Positions 32,883 to 43,681 of a stretch of DNA of 64,000 nt are shown here, one piece after another (the stretch's first letter is position 1; every line of letters starts with the position of its first letter). The notes below the pieces were generated by a model. It had not been told where the DNA came from, did not search any database, and was given only the letters and a program-made list of their open reading frames with translations. Origin of the DNA: Saccharina japonica (Eukaryota; Sar; Phaeophyceae; Laminariales; Laminariaceae); contig MEHQ01003271.1 in NCBI GenBank assembly GCA_008828725.1, positions 30,975-94,974 of the forward strand, given 5' to 3'. The translations under genes and the position numbers were made by a program.

Positions 32883-33127
32883 TACACGAGCATCTCCACG
32901 AAAAGAAAAAAAGTGGAAAGTCAGGGGGGGGGGAACAAAAAATGAATCGGGAAACACAACAAGAAATTCAGGAAACTCAGGAAAATTACTGTAGGACAAA
33001 ACGATTTTCGTAAAAACCGCGTGATTATGATTTCCTACACACCAGAAAATACTACACTTTTTTCGCGCAAAACGACGATGTTCAGGACGACGCGGTATCT
33101 GTCATTAACAGTAAATCCCTCTCTTAC

Positions 33128-33304
33128 CTTGCTGATGGCCTTGGTGTAGAGGGCGTTGGCCGTGTTGGCCGTGTTGTTGGTGTCGTAGCTGCCGCTGTTG
33201 CTGTTGTTGTTGTTGTCGTTGTTGTTGTTGCCAGGCGACTCGGGGTTGGACACGCTGATGGCCCAGTCGCTCCCCACGCCGAGTTCGTAATCGCACATGT
33301 CCAT
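33128..33304 (-). CDS. Candidate first exon, YDLxLGSD family, copy A
   Basis: Starts ATG at 33304 and reads MDMCDYELGVGSDWAISVSN, then an Asn-rich run (NNNNDNNNNSNSGS), then NTANTANALYTKAISK. It ends at AAG|GTAAGAG, a good 5' splice site. Related starts occur at 37277 (minus), 41934 (plus), 43368 (minus) and 43580 (plus, broken). Conserved positions are the Y/D-E-L pair, the LGSD-x-A core and a V-rich stretch. The sequence just after the donor (GATACCGCGTC…) is also conserved. No downstream exon or function is recognised. If unspliced, the frame runs on to 33035 (89 aa). Confidence 0.4.
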
Positions 33305-34784
33305 TATATCTTCGAGCCTTTCGAACTTTGGAGCGCTGCAGTCACAAGTAGACGAATGGATGTTGCGTCGTCCGATGCGATGCCGAGGGTGGCCGTACTC
33401 ACTCGTGTACCTGTGGTATCATACGTATGAATGCGCGCACAGGAGAAGTGAGTATATACGCGTAGAAGCAATAACAATAAGGTGAATAAGCCGAGAGCGA
33501 GGAGTAGCACTGGTGAACGCGTTTGAAATTCTGCTATGTTGCTGTTGTTGTGTCGGTATAATGCCATCAGTGGTCGGTTGTCCTGCAACAGCGAGAAAGA
33601 AGAGCACAAGCAGGGTTACAGCAACAATCAGGTGAATAAGGCGAGAGCGAAGAGTACCAATGATGAACGCGTTTGAAATACTGCTGTGTGTTGCTGTTGT
33701 TGTGTCGGTATAATATCATTGGTGGTCGGTTGTCCTGCAACCACGAGAAGGGAGGGCACAAGAAGGGTCACCCCGGTAGACGTACCGGATGTACTATGTA
33801 CAGTTGTACTTCTGCTGTATCGCTCGCCGTCTTGTTGCTACGAATTGGACCGTGGTAACAAGGTATGTACGAGTACGGCGTAGGTACAATGTTATCACGT
33901 GGTGGCTAGATGTGGAGAGTACAACAGCACCACGGCACTACAGTATAGGTACTACAGTGAATACTGCTATTATGGAGGGCAGACACGACGACAAAACATA
34001 CCTCCGAACGATTGATGCACGTGAAAGCTTCTACTGCTGATAGTGTTTGAGGCATGATGGGTCTGGTGTCCGAACTAGAGTACACTGCAAGGAGTCACAC
34101 CACGTACACGGGCGCTGTACGATCCTACTCGTGTTGAGCTGCTAAAAGACACAGCGGCTACGGAGTCGTATGATACGGAGTACCAACTTTCTTCCATGTC
34201 GCTACAGTACAGTAGTCAAGGGTAAACTTCACCTGGATCCCAGCGCGGTTGTTAGCACCCGTAGTACGAGTAGCAGTAGTAGTAGCGGTAGCAAACGTCT
34301 CTGCTGCTGTCCACGGGTACAGTAGTAGCGGTAGGAGTGGGCAGGTTGTCTTGCAGCAGAATGAAAAAGGAGAACACTGGTGTTGAAGGTGGGGAAGTGT
34401 TGCTGAGCAGCGAGCAAAGAGAGAAACAAAAGCAGGGCACACCAGGAAATGGGAGTCGAGAGAAGAGTGATCGACGGGGGGGCGCTGAACTTCCCGCGGG
34501 ACTGTCGGAGCTCGACGCGGCGCGTTTGGGTTCACTGTATTATGCCCTGGATCTTTGGTCTCATGATATTAAACCGTGGCGCTTTTATGTAAACTTTGGC
34601 TCTTTGGTTTTCATGGTTCAACTGTTTAGACCGCGTTTGATGGTTGCACCGCCTTTCGAATCCGAGTCACGCCGCAGAAGAACACGTCGAACAATTAGAT
34701 CGAGCCCGTTGTTTCTCACTTCCGTCGGGACTGTAGCGCGTAGTAGATCGAGTCGTTTATTGCCGGGGGGTGTATACCACGAAT

Positions 34785-35030
34785 GGGCCAAGCCATGGTG
34801 TACCATGGGGCAACCCAGGGAGGCTTTCCATGGTACAACCCATGGGCGAACCCATGGAGTAGGCCGCGGTTTCGCACATGTGTGTAATGGAACTCCCCCT
34901 GGGCTGACCCATGGACGATCCCATGAACGATCCCATCATGGTTTCACCATGGGAGAGCCCACGGGTCGAGTCGTGGGGCGCACTACTGACAGCAGTGTTG
35001 TAGAATATTTCAATCCCCATGGAACGTACC
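34785..35030. repeat. CCATGG-dense cluster
   Basis: Eight CCATGG hexamers in about 240 bp, plus near misses such as CCATCATGG, in a loose repeat ACCCATGGACGATCCCATGA. The motif is self-complementary, so both strands look alike. Repeated in copy B (38755-39000) and, in altered form, in the inverted copy C (40190-40560, five hexamers). Confidence 0.75.
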
Positions 35031-35898
35031 ACGGGCCCAAGAGGACATGCGGCATACACACATACATGTGATTTGCGCCATAGCTACTGTAGGTAGTTGG
35101 TCGTCCCGTGGGATGCGGTATATGGTTAATACTGTACCTTGATGGTGCAAACGTGATTGCACGTATACAAACATGCCCCGCGGCGCTCGTATGGCACGGC
35201 TCTTGCTCGCCACGGGGCGCCATGTGTCTGCGTCGCGATACACCTCTCTTGCGAATAGCACAACGTGGCTATCTGATATCGTACTGTTCTGTGTACCAAA
35301 ACAAAAGGCTACTCGGACGAGTGGATGGTCTATAGGAAGGAATAATCGATTGATTGGATTGCCGTGATCTTCCTGGTGGATGAATTCCAACAGTCCTGGC
35401 GGGTATCAGTACTGCTGTACGTACGTTTATAGAATCCCGCTCGATCTTGTTGTCAGCAGCAGCACTTTCAAGTCGTGGTGAATACCACTGGTACAACAGA
35501 GTACAGCAGTAGTACCGCGGTTTTTACCTGGTACCGGACCGTGTATGAATATGTACGCACTAAATCGCTCGGTCGGGTCGTTTGCTTGTATAACCGGGAT
35601 ATGTGCCAGTCTTATATGTACCAGATTTCTACGTGAAAACACGGTTTTTATCTAAACCACTAAAAAGTGCTGTGTCGCCAGCAATGAGTCTCAGATCGGT
35701 GCAATCGTGACAAGCAACAAAACCGAGCAATGCCTCAAGGCCGTGCCACCAAGGAACCACGGTTGAAATGACACAAAGCGGTGTAAATAACGGTTTTTGT
35801 CCCGCGTCGTGGATCGCGGATCTTTCAACGCTGTGGTATCTGGCCTCTGTATATCTCGGATTCAGATCTGGCTGCAAGAGGCATCATTTATGTTTTCT

Positions 35899-35907
35899 TC
35901 TGCTGCT

Positions 35908-35965
<58 letters not shown>

Positions 35966-35971
35966 CTGCTC
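35899..35971 (+). repeat. CTG/TTG trinucleotide repeat
   Basis: About 24 units of CTG with TTG blocks. The corresponding part of copy B (39870-40020) is longer but interrupted, so this locus is the point where copies A and B diverge. Confidence 0.95.
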
Positions 35972-36847
35972 CTCTTGCAGGTGATGTCTTGAATTCACAA
36001 ACCGAACAAACTATGCCGACCGCGCCCCAAACAATCCCACGCAGCCACCTTGTACGTGTGTAAAGTATGCGATGTTTGGACGGAGATATATACTCGATTT
36101 TCTGGTGGTGCTACGCCTGCTGCGTCCGACCAGGATTTGATTCGACCTGAGCCACGACTAATGCCATGGGGTGAACCTTGTAGTAGCAGTGTTTTTCCTC
36201 AGCTGTCCTTGTTGTGCTAATGCTTGATGGCGGGTGCAATGCTCGTACAGTGTGACATAATTATCCGCAACACATTATGACATTAAAGCTCAACTCAGTG
36301 ACAGGTTCATCCATGTGTAATACCAGGGATAGTGTCGTTTGACCGCCAACAGCTACTTCGTATGCGTTTTAAACGGATAAATGGAATGTATCAAGGCTAT
36401 CGAGTTTTTCGCATCTCTCGCTACACTTGACACAACTTCCGAACGCACGGAAAAACATGCGCAACTGGTGTCTATACGGACGTTGGTATGTCCCAGCCAC
36501 GGGAACGCTACTGAACGGCGGTAACGCTGAACATATGTCATAGACATTGCGCGCGGTGCTCTGCACCGCACTCGCACCTGGTTTTCGGCTCTTCCCTTTA
36601 TCCTAGGAAACCTCATTCAGAGAATCGGCCGAAATCCTAGCAATATATTTTTGAAAAGGTCTTAGGTTATATTGCATCCGACAAAACCCTTTACTAAAGC
36701 AATTCGCTGCTGCTACTGCTACTGCTGCTGCTGCCGTGGTGTGCCGCTGCTCCCTCTCCGCGCCTCGTCCTGCTCCCGACCAGCCTCGGCGCGAAAGGCG
36801 AACTTCAAAACCCATGCTGATACCCCTGTATTATATCGCTAATGCCT
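35972..36847. other. Unique sequence between copy A and the gap
   Basis: No supported gene. It has a CTG/CTA run at about 36706-36735. It does not match the sequence that follows copy B, so copies A and B have different right flanks. Confidence 0.45.
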
Positions 36848-36848
36848 N
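36848..36848. other. Assembly gap (single N) before copy B
   Basis: Copy B starts at the base after the N (TACACGAGCATCTCC…), matching 32883 onward. Confidence 0.95.
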
Positions 36849-39800
36849 TACACGAGCATCTCCACGAAAAGAAAAAAAGTGGAAAGTCAGGGGGGGGGGA
36901 ACAAAAAATGAATCGGGAAACACAACAAGAAATTCAGGAAACTCAGGAAAATGACTGTAGGACAAAACGATTTTCGTAAAAACCGCGTGATTATGATTTC
37001 CTACACCAGAAAATACTACCATTGGTACACTTTTTTCGCGCAAAACGACGATGTTCAGGACGACGCGGTATCTGTCATTAACAGTAAATCCCTCTCTTAC
37101 CTTGCTGATGCCCTTGGTGTAGAGGGCGTTGGCCGTGTTGGCTGTGTTGTTGGTGTCGTAGCTGCCGCTGTTGCTGTTGTTGTTGTTGTCGTTGTTGTTG
37201 TTGCCAGGCGACTCGGGGTTGGACACGCTGATGGCCCAGTCGCTCCCCACGCCGAGTTCGTAATCGCACATGTCCATTATATCTTTGAGCCTTTCGAACT
37301 TTGGAGCGCTGCAGTCACAAGTAGACGTATGAATGTTGCGTCGTCCGATGCGATGCCGAGGGTGGCCGTACTCACTCGTGTACCTGTGGTATCATACGTA
37401 TGAATGCGCGCACAGGAGAAGTGAGTATATACGCGTAGAAGCAATAACAATAAGGTGAATAAGCCGAGAGCGAGGAGTAGCACTGGTGAACGCGTTTGAA
37501 ATTCTGCTATGTTGCTGTTGTTGTGTCGGTATAATGCCATCAGTGGTCGGTTGTCCTGCAACAGCGAGAAAGAAGAGCACAAGCAGGGTTACAGCAACAA
37601 TCAGGTGAATAAGGCGAGAGCGAAGAGTACCAATGATGAACGCGTTTGAAATACTGCTGTGTGTTGCTGTTGTTGTGTCGGTATAATATCATTGGTGGTC
37701 GGTTGTCCTGCAACCACGAGAAGGGAGGGCACAAGAAGGGTCACCCCGGTAGACGTACCGGATGTACTATGTACAGTTGTACTTCTGCTGTATCGCTCGC
37801 CGTCTTGTTGCTACGAATTGGACCGTGGTAACAAGGTAGGTACGAGTACGGCGTAGGTACAATGTTATCACGTGGTGGCTAGATGTGGAGAGTACAACAG
37901 CACCACCGCACTATAGTATAGGTACTACAGTGAATACTGCTATTATGGAGGGCAGACACGACGACAAAACATACCTCCGGACGATTACGGCACGTGAAAG
38001 CTTCTACTGCTGATAGTGTTTGAGGCATGATGGGTCTGGTGTCCGAACTAGAGTACACTGCAAGGAGTCACACCACGTACACGGGCGCTGTACGATCCTA
38101 CTCGTGTTGAGCTGCTAAAAGACACAGCGGCTACGGAGTCGTATGATACGGAGTACCAACTTTCTTCCATGTCGCTACAGTACAGTAGTCAAGGGTAAAC
38201 TTCACCTGGATCCCAGCGCGGTTGTTAGCACCCGTAGTACGAGTAGCAGTAGTAGTAGCGGTAGCAAACGTCTCTGCTGCTGTCCACGGGTACAGTAGTA
38301 GCGGTAGGAGTGGGCAGGTTGTCTTGCAGCAGAATGAAAAAGGAGAACACTGGTGTTGAAGGTGGGGAAGTGTTGCTGAGCAGCGAGCAAAGAGAGAAAC
38401 AAAAGCAGGGCACACCAGGAAATGGGAGTCGAGAGAAGAGTGATCGACGGGGGGGCGCTGAACTTCCCGCGGGACTGTCGGAGCTCGACGCGGCGCGTTT
38501 GGGTTCACTGTATTATGCCCTGGATCTTTGGTCTCATGATATTAAACCGTGGCGCTTTTATGTAAACTTTGGCTCTTTCGTTTGCATGGTTCAACTGTTT
38601 AGACCGCGTTTGATGGTTGCACCGCCTTTCGAATCCGAGTTACGCCGCAGAAGAACACGTCGAACAATTAGATCGAGCCCGTTGTTTCTCACTTCCGTCG
38701 GGACTGTAGCGCGTAGTAGATCGAGTCGTTTTTGCCGGGGGGTGTATACCACGAATGGGCCAAGCCATGGTGTACCATGGGGCAACCCAGGGAGGCTTTC
38801 CATGGTACAACCCATGGGCGAACCCATGGAGTAGGCCGCGGTTTCGCACATGTGTGTAATGGAACTCCCCCTGGGCTGACCCATGGACGATCCCATGAAC
38901 GATCCTATCATGGTTTCACCATGGGAGAGCCCACGGGTCGAGTCGTGGGGCGCACTACTGACAGCAGTGTTGTAGAATATGGCAATCCCCATGGAACGTA
39001 CCACGGGCCCAAGAGGACATGCGGCATACACACATACATGTGATTTGCGCCATAGCTACTGTAGGTAGTTGGTCGTCCCGTGGGATGCGGTATATGGTTA
39101 ATACTGTACCTTGATGGTGCAAACGTGGTTGCACGTATACAAACATGCCCCGCGGCGCTCGTATGGCACGGCTCTTGCTCGCCACGGGGCGCCATGTGTC
39201 TGCGTCGCGATACACCTCTCTTGCGAATAGCACAACATGGCTATCTGATATCGTACTGTTCTGTGTACCAAAACAAAAGGCTACTCGGACGAGTGGATGG
39301 TCTATAGGAAGGAATAATCGATTGATTGGATTGCCGTGATCTTCCTGGTGGATGAATTCCAACAGTCCTGGCGGGTATCAGTACTGCTGTACGTACGTTT
39401 ATAGAATCCCGCTCGATCTTGTTGTCAGCAGCAGCACTTTCAAGTCGTGGTGAATACCACTGGTACAACAGAGTACAGCAGTAGTACCGCGGTTTTTACC
39501 TGGTACCGGACCGTGTATGAATATGTACGCACTAAATCGCTCGGTCGGGTCGTTTGCTTGTATAACCGGGATATGTGCCAGTCTTATATGTACCAGATTT
39601 CTACGTGAAAACACGGTTTTTATCTAAACCACTAAAAAGTGCTGTGTCGCCAGCAATGAGTCTCAGATCGGTGCAATCGTGACAAGCAACAAAACCGAGC
39701 AATGCCTCAAGGCCGTGCCACCAAGGAACCACGGTTGAAATGACACAAAGCGGTGTAAATAACGGTTTTTGTCCCGCGTCGTGGATCGCGGATCTTTCAA

Positions 39801-39858
39801 CGCTGTGGTATCTGGCCTCTGTATATCTCGGATTCAGAGGCTGCAAGAGTCATATTTA
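36849..39858. repeat. Segmental duplication, copy B of the 3-kb unit
   Basis: Counterpart of 32883-35898, about 98-99% identical by eye. It differs by the 7-bp insert near 37020 and a small indel near 38730. Confidence 0.9.
37101..37277 (-). CDS. Candidate first exon, YDLxLGSD family, copy B
   Basis: Nearly identical to 33128-33304 with the same ATG and the same AAG|GTAAGAG donor. One visible residue differs near its end (KGISK for KAISK). Confidence 0.4.
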
Positions 39859-40100
39859 TGTTTTCTTCTGCTGTGTGCGTGCTGCTGTGCATATTTTTTA
39901 TTGTTTTCTTGCTGCTGCTTGCCTGCTGTTCTGTCTGTTCGTATGTTGTGCTGCTTAGCCTGCTGCTGCTGCTGTTGTTGTTGTTTTGCTGCGCTTGCTG
40001 CTGTTGTTGTCGTGCTGCTGCACTTTTTTATAACATACCAGTAAAGGACAGATATAGACGATCCCTGAAATAGCCAGGTATGAGCTGGACGATCTTCAAT
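39859..40100. repeat. Interrupted CTG/TGC microsatellite and junction
   Basis: Cys/Leu/Val-rich in all forward frames because of (CTG)n and (GTT)n runs. It separates copy B from the inverted copy C. Confidence 0.7.
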
Positions 40101-42110
40101 AGATCGCGTTGCGTCGTGGTATCATAGTCACAATGATCCAGACGCATTACTATTACAGTAAGACGATTTTGAACCCGTCATGCATGGATAATACTATGGC
40201 CAAGGCATGGTTTTCTCCGTCCATGGGTGAAACTACAGAGTATCCATTCCATGGAGTACGCCACGGTTCACCACGGTGTGGGGCATGGAGCACCGCACGG
40301 ACAGCCGCATGCACGGGTGGTACAATCATGGTTTCACCACGGGGGTGGCATGCACCACGGCATGCCCGCATATGGCACACCCCATGGGGGAGCCGTGGGA
40401 CGCACTACGTGCAGAGCATCAAATACTGTACTGTAGTAGGTGATGACAAACGCCATGGGATGCATATCACGGGGCGCACCACGGCACGCCACATGGTTTG
40501 CCCCATGTTTGGGTGTGTCTCTACCATGGGATTCCGCACGGTTCATACCGCGGTGCACAAACAGTTCTCGTGTATATATTGCACGGTTATTTCGCGCTCT
40601 CTTTTTCCGGGTGTAGGCTCTGCAATACATACATACTTCGAGTATATACTCGTATACCAGGTATATGATACCGCTATTCTTGCCCATCATCTCGTTGCAG
40701 CTTCTCCTGTTGCAAATATAGGATCTACGTATTCTTATAGCCGATCGTGCTCTGTCTGGTGTTTGCATTCCGACAGTCCTGTGACGGGCAACGATAAACG
40801 CCGGCTCGATATCATTGGTCGACGTGTCCCTTTCTTCGGCGTAACTGACATTCAACGTTGCAGCGACAAAAGACGGCGGTGCAGTAACCATGAACGCGGT
40901 TTGACGGTTCAACCACAAAACCAAAGCGCCACGGTTTAATATCATGAGACCAAAGAGTCAGGGCTTAATACAAATAATTCAAACGTGCCGAGTTGAGCTC
41001 CTCACAGTCCCGCGGGAAGTCCGACGGTCCCCCGTCGATCACTCTTCTCTCGACCCCCCTTTCCTGGTCTGCCCTGCTTCTCTTTGCTCGCTGATCAGAA
41101 AAAAAAAACTTCCCCTCCTCCAAGACTGTCCTCCTGCTTCAATCTGCTGCAAGAAAACCTGCCTCCTACTACTCTACTACTGCACCCCCCGACAGCAGCG
41201 CCGACGTTCGCTACTGCTACTCCTACTACGGTGCCGTTGAGATCCAGGTACCATCTATGGACATTGTGCGTACTGTTGTAGCCTACAATAGTGGCAGATA
41301 CATGAAATGCGATCTGTACTCGGCTCTGTATAAGTTGTGTCTTAGCGACCGCAGTGCGAGCGCGCGTATCACAGCACGGGTAGGATCGCATAGCGCCCGT
41401 GCAGTCACGACTACGTATGTATGTATTCGCCGTGTACTGCTGTACTCGTACAGTAGTAGTCCGGACACCTGATTTATAGGCGTATCATGCCCCAACCAAG
41501 CAAAAAGTAGCTCAAACTACAGCAGCACTGTACGACCGTCATCGTCGTGCTTTCCTCTGCTCGTATAGTACAGTAGTGCTGCTGCTCTGCCCTTCGTCCA
41601 TATAATAACGTGTGTACTTGCCTGGTATAACACGACGACCATCATTATTACGGCGTTCGTCGGATAAGACTATGCTAATCTACCCCTGTTCCTCTCTCTC
41701 GCTAGATTGTTTGTCAGTCCAACCACCGATGATATCATACCGAACCACCAACGAAGACAACAACAACTACTGTAGCATTTCACGCATTCACCGCTCCTCC
41801 TCCTCCTCCTCTTCCTCCTCCTGCCGCTATTATGTTGTTGCTGCTACTTATGTTTGCGCTTTCACGTGATTCGATACCTCAGGTATATTACGAGCACGAC
41901 CTACATCATCACCGCAGAAGACAACATTCAACCATGATGAGCGAGTACGACCTGCCCCTCGGCAGCGACCCAGCATACGTGGTCACCAAGAACGTGTCGC
42001 GCAACGAAGACAACGCCAACAACGACAACGGCGACAGCAACGACAACAACAACGTGAGAAAGAGACTGTTCCTCGTGATACTGCAGATACCGCGTCGTCC
42101 TTGAGTCGTC
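40101..42110. repeat. Inverted, diverged copy C of the 3-kb unit
   Basis: Reverse-complement relative of the part of copies A and B running from the CCATGG cluster to the candidate exon. The clearest match is about 31 identical bases around 40928-40956, including TTTAATATCATGAGACCAAA, against about 34555-34585. CCGCGGGA and CGATCACTCTTCTCTCGA words follow in the same relative order. The CCATGG cluster (40190-40560) and the candidate exon (41934-42053) keep their relative positions. A 276-codon plus frame across 40109-40939 is not conserved in A or B and is not called. Confidence 0.7.
41934..42053 (+). CDS. Candidate first exon, YDLxLGSD family, copy C
   Basis: Two adjacent ATG codons at 41934 and 41937. 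It reads MMSEYDLPLGSDPAYVVTKN, then an N/D-rich tail (NANNDNGDSNDNNN), ending at AAC|GTGAGAAAG, a plausible donor. Compared with copies A and B it keeps YDL, LGSD and the Asn-rich tail but lacks the NTANTANALY segment. The conserved word GATACTGCAGATACCGCGTC follows the donor, as GATACCGCGTC does in A and B. No downstream exon was found. Confidence 0.4.
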
Positions 42111-43160
42111 ATTCAGCGCATACGTTTTCTTGTGTTGTATGTTTTGGTGTTTTTCTTTCATTTTACCAGGGAAATAACCATAATCGCCCGAAATCATCGA
42201 AGCTTTGTTTTCTTATTTTACTGTTTTTTTTTCGTCCTTGTTTTCGTAGGGTTTTCTCCTGAAAAAGCAATCCTGATCTTATGCGCTCTGTTAAATTTCC
42301 TTGTTTCAGGGTGTTGCTTATTCAAGAGTTTTTTCCCTTATTTTTCTCTTTTTTTGTTTCCAAGAAAAACAGGAAAAACAGGAAATTGTTTTCAGATTTT
42401 TTAAACATTACGTACACAGAAGGCAATACACCAACAACACTTACTACGTATGAGTACGTAGCATTCCAATATTCCCAAATTCTGGAAATAGTTTTGCAAA
42501 AATATGGAAACGACAAATTTGCGCGAAACAGAATAAACTGTGGAATTGAGAAAAAAATGTGGACATTCAGGACCAAAAATCCTTCGACAATAACCCCGCT
42601 CAAGGTTTATAGGGAATGTTTCCTCTCTATCCTGTTTTATTTCAAAGAGAACGAGGATGTTCAGATAAAATGTTCTTCCGCAAAACGGCCCGTTATTACC
42701 AGATGCAGTTTTTCTAAATACGTACACCAGCTGTGATCGAAGAACATGCTCACACTATTAATACTACTGTATCCTATATTTTGAATTTCGTGAATTTGTC
42801 CAAAACGACGAGTGGTGAGTCGGGTGACCTTTCCTGACGCGTTACCTCCGCTGATAAACCCCCTGGTTTCGGAAACGTTTCCTGCTTTTTCTGGGGTTTA
42901 ATGTTTGAGAAAAATAAGAAAACTCTGACAAATATATGTTGAAAATAGTAACGGCCGACGTTTATGTGTACGCGTGGACCATAACTACATTTTTCTTGCT
43001 GTGCTCATATTCATATTAATACCTGGTGAATAGCACTATTGTTATGTTCGTAAATACAAAGCAGGTTTGTTTTAGATTACCGGGTACGAGTCAAAAAGTG
43101 ATCGTTCCTTGTAAGTGCGGACATAAATGAACCGTGACAGGTGGTTATTGCGGTGAAGAA
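42111..43160. other. CAGGAAAA-family repeat region
   Basis: T-rich sequence with TTCCTGGTTTT and CAGGAAAAACAGGAAA words typical of the dispersed family. It follows the copy C exon just as similar sequence follows copies A/B (inverted) and E. Frames of 90-150 codons here are not conserved among family members. Confidence 0.5.
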
Positions 43161-43164
43161 GGCC

Positions 43165-43295
43165 AGGTCTGGTGTGGTTTGGGCTGGCTAAGTCTGGTTT
43201 GGTTTGGTTCGGCTTGGTTCGGTTTGGTTTGGTTCAGTTCAGTTTGGTTTGTTTTTCGTTTGATTACGATTGGTTTCGTTTGGTTTCGTTTCTGT
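43165..43295 (+). repeat. GGTTT pentanucleotide array
   Basis: Degenerate (GGTTT)n with GGTTC and CGTTT variants; the reverse complement of the AAACC arrays. It abuts the end of the candidate exon at 43368. Confidence 0.85.
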
Positions 43296-43299
43296 TGAA

Positions 43300-43368
43300 G
43301 TTGTAGGTCGACTCAGACTTGGTGACGTGGGCGCAGTCACTCCCGAGGTGAAGGTCGTACTCACGCAT
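43300..43368 (-). pseudogene. YDLxLGSD family member D
   Basis: ATG at 43368, reading MREYDLHLGSDCAHVTKSES and running into the GGTTT array region; no Asn-rich tail and no clear donor. Probably a fragment. Confidence 0.35.
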
Positions 43369-43645
43369 GATATATTTATCTTCAATCCTCATTGCTGGTG
43401 TTGGAACTCTCGACCGCTGCAGTTGGATGTTTGTCTGTGTCGTTCGCTACCATCATGATGGCGGTCGTACAGCGGCTGTACGACGGCCATCATCATCGTA
43501 GCGGACGACCCAGCCAAACGTTTAACTGCAGCGGTCGGGAGTTCGAACGTCAGTAATGGCGATCGAAGAAAAATATACCATGCGCTAGTACGACCTTCCC
43601 CACGATGGTGGCCAGGCCGACGTCGCCAAGGCGGAGTCGTCGAAC
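43300..43645. repeat. Large imperfect palindrome, two head-to-head YDLxLGSD exons
   Basis: Arms of about 165 bp meet near 43475. Paired words include ATGATGG/CCATCAT, GTCGTACAGC/GGCTGTACGAC, ACCGCTGCAGTT/AACTGCAGCGGT, GGAACTCTCGACC/GGTCGGGAGTTC and CATGATATATTTATCTTC/GAAGAAAAATATACCATG. The arms contain 5' regions and starts of two family members that diverge outward. Confidence 0.75.
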
Positions 43646-43681
43646 AACAAAAAACAGAAACGTCGACAACGACATCAGCAA
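43580..43681 (+). pseudogene. YDLxLGSD family member E, broken
   Basis: ATG CGC TAG at 43580: the third codon is a stop. The following frame still reads YDLPHDGGQADVAKAESSNN, ending in a Gln/His-rich stretch before AAG|GTAACAG. The conserved GATACTGCAGATACCGCGTC follows at about 43708. The stop marks it as a pseudogene. Confidence 0.4.

Larger units (their letters stand above)
32883..35898. repeat. Segmental duplication, copy A of the 3-kb unit
   Basis: Matches 36849-39858 almost base for base (offset 3966, then about 3973). A 7-bp indel lies near 33055 and a few others occur. It carries a candidate exon (33128-33304, minus), a polymorphic CCATGG cluster (34785-35030) and several unrecognised frames. 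One 244-codon plus frame (34337-35071) is broken by an indel near 38730 in copy B, which argues against it being a gene. Confidence 0.9.

Noticed and set aside
34337..35071. 244-codon plus frame in copy A
   Set aside because: Shortened by an indel in the nearly identical copy B and absent from copy C; its C-terminal half is the CCATGG cluster.
40109..40939. 276-codon plus frame in copy C
   Set aside because: Not conserved in the related copies A and B, and half of it is CCATGG-rich repeat. No recognisable motif.
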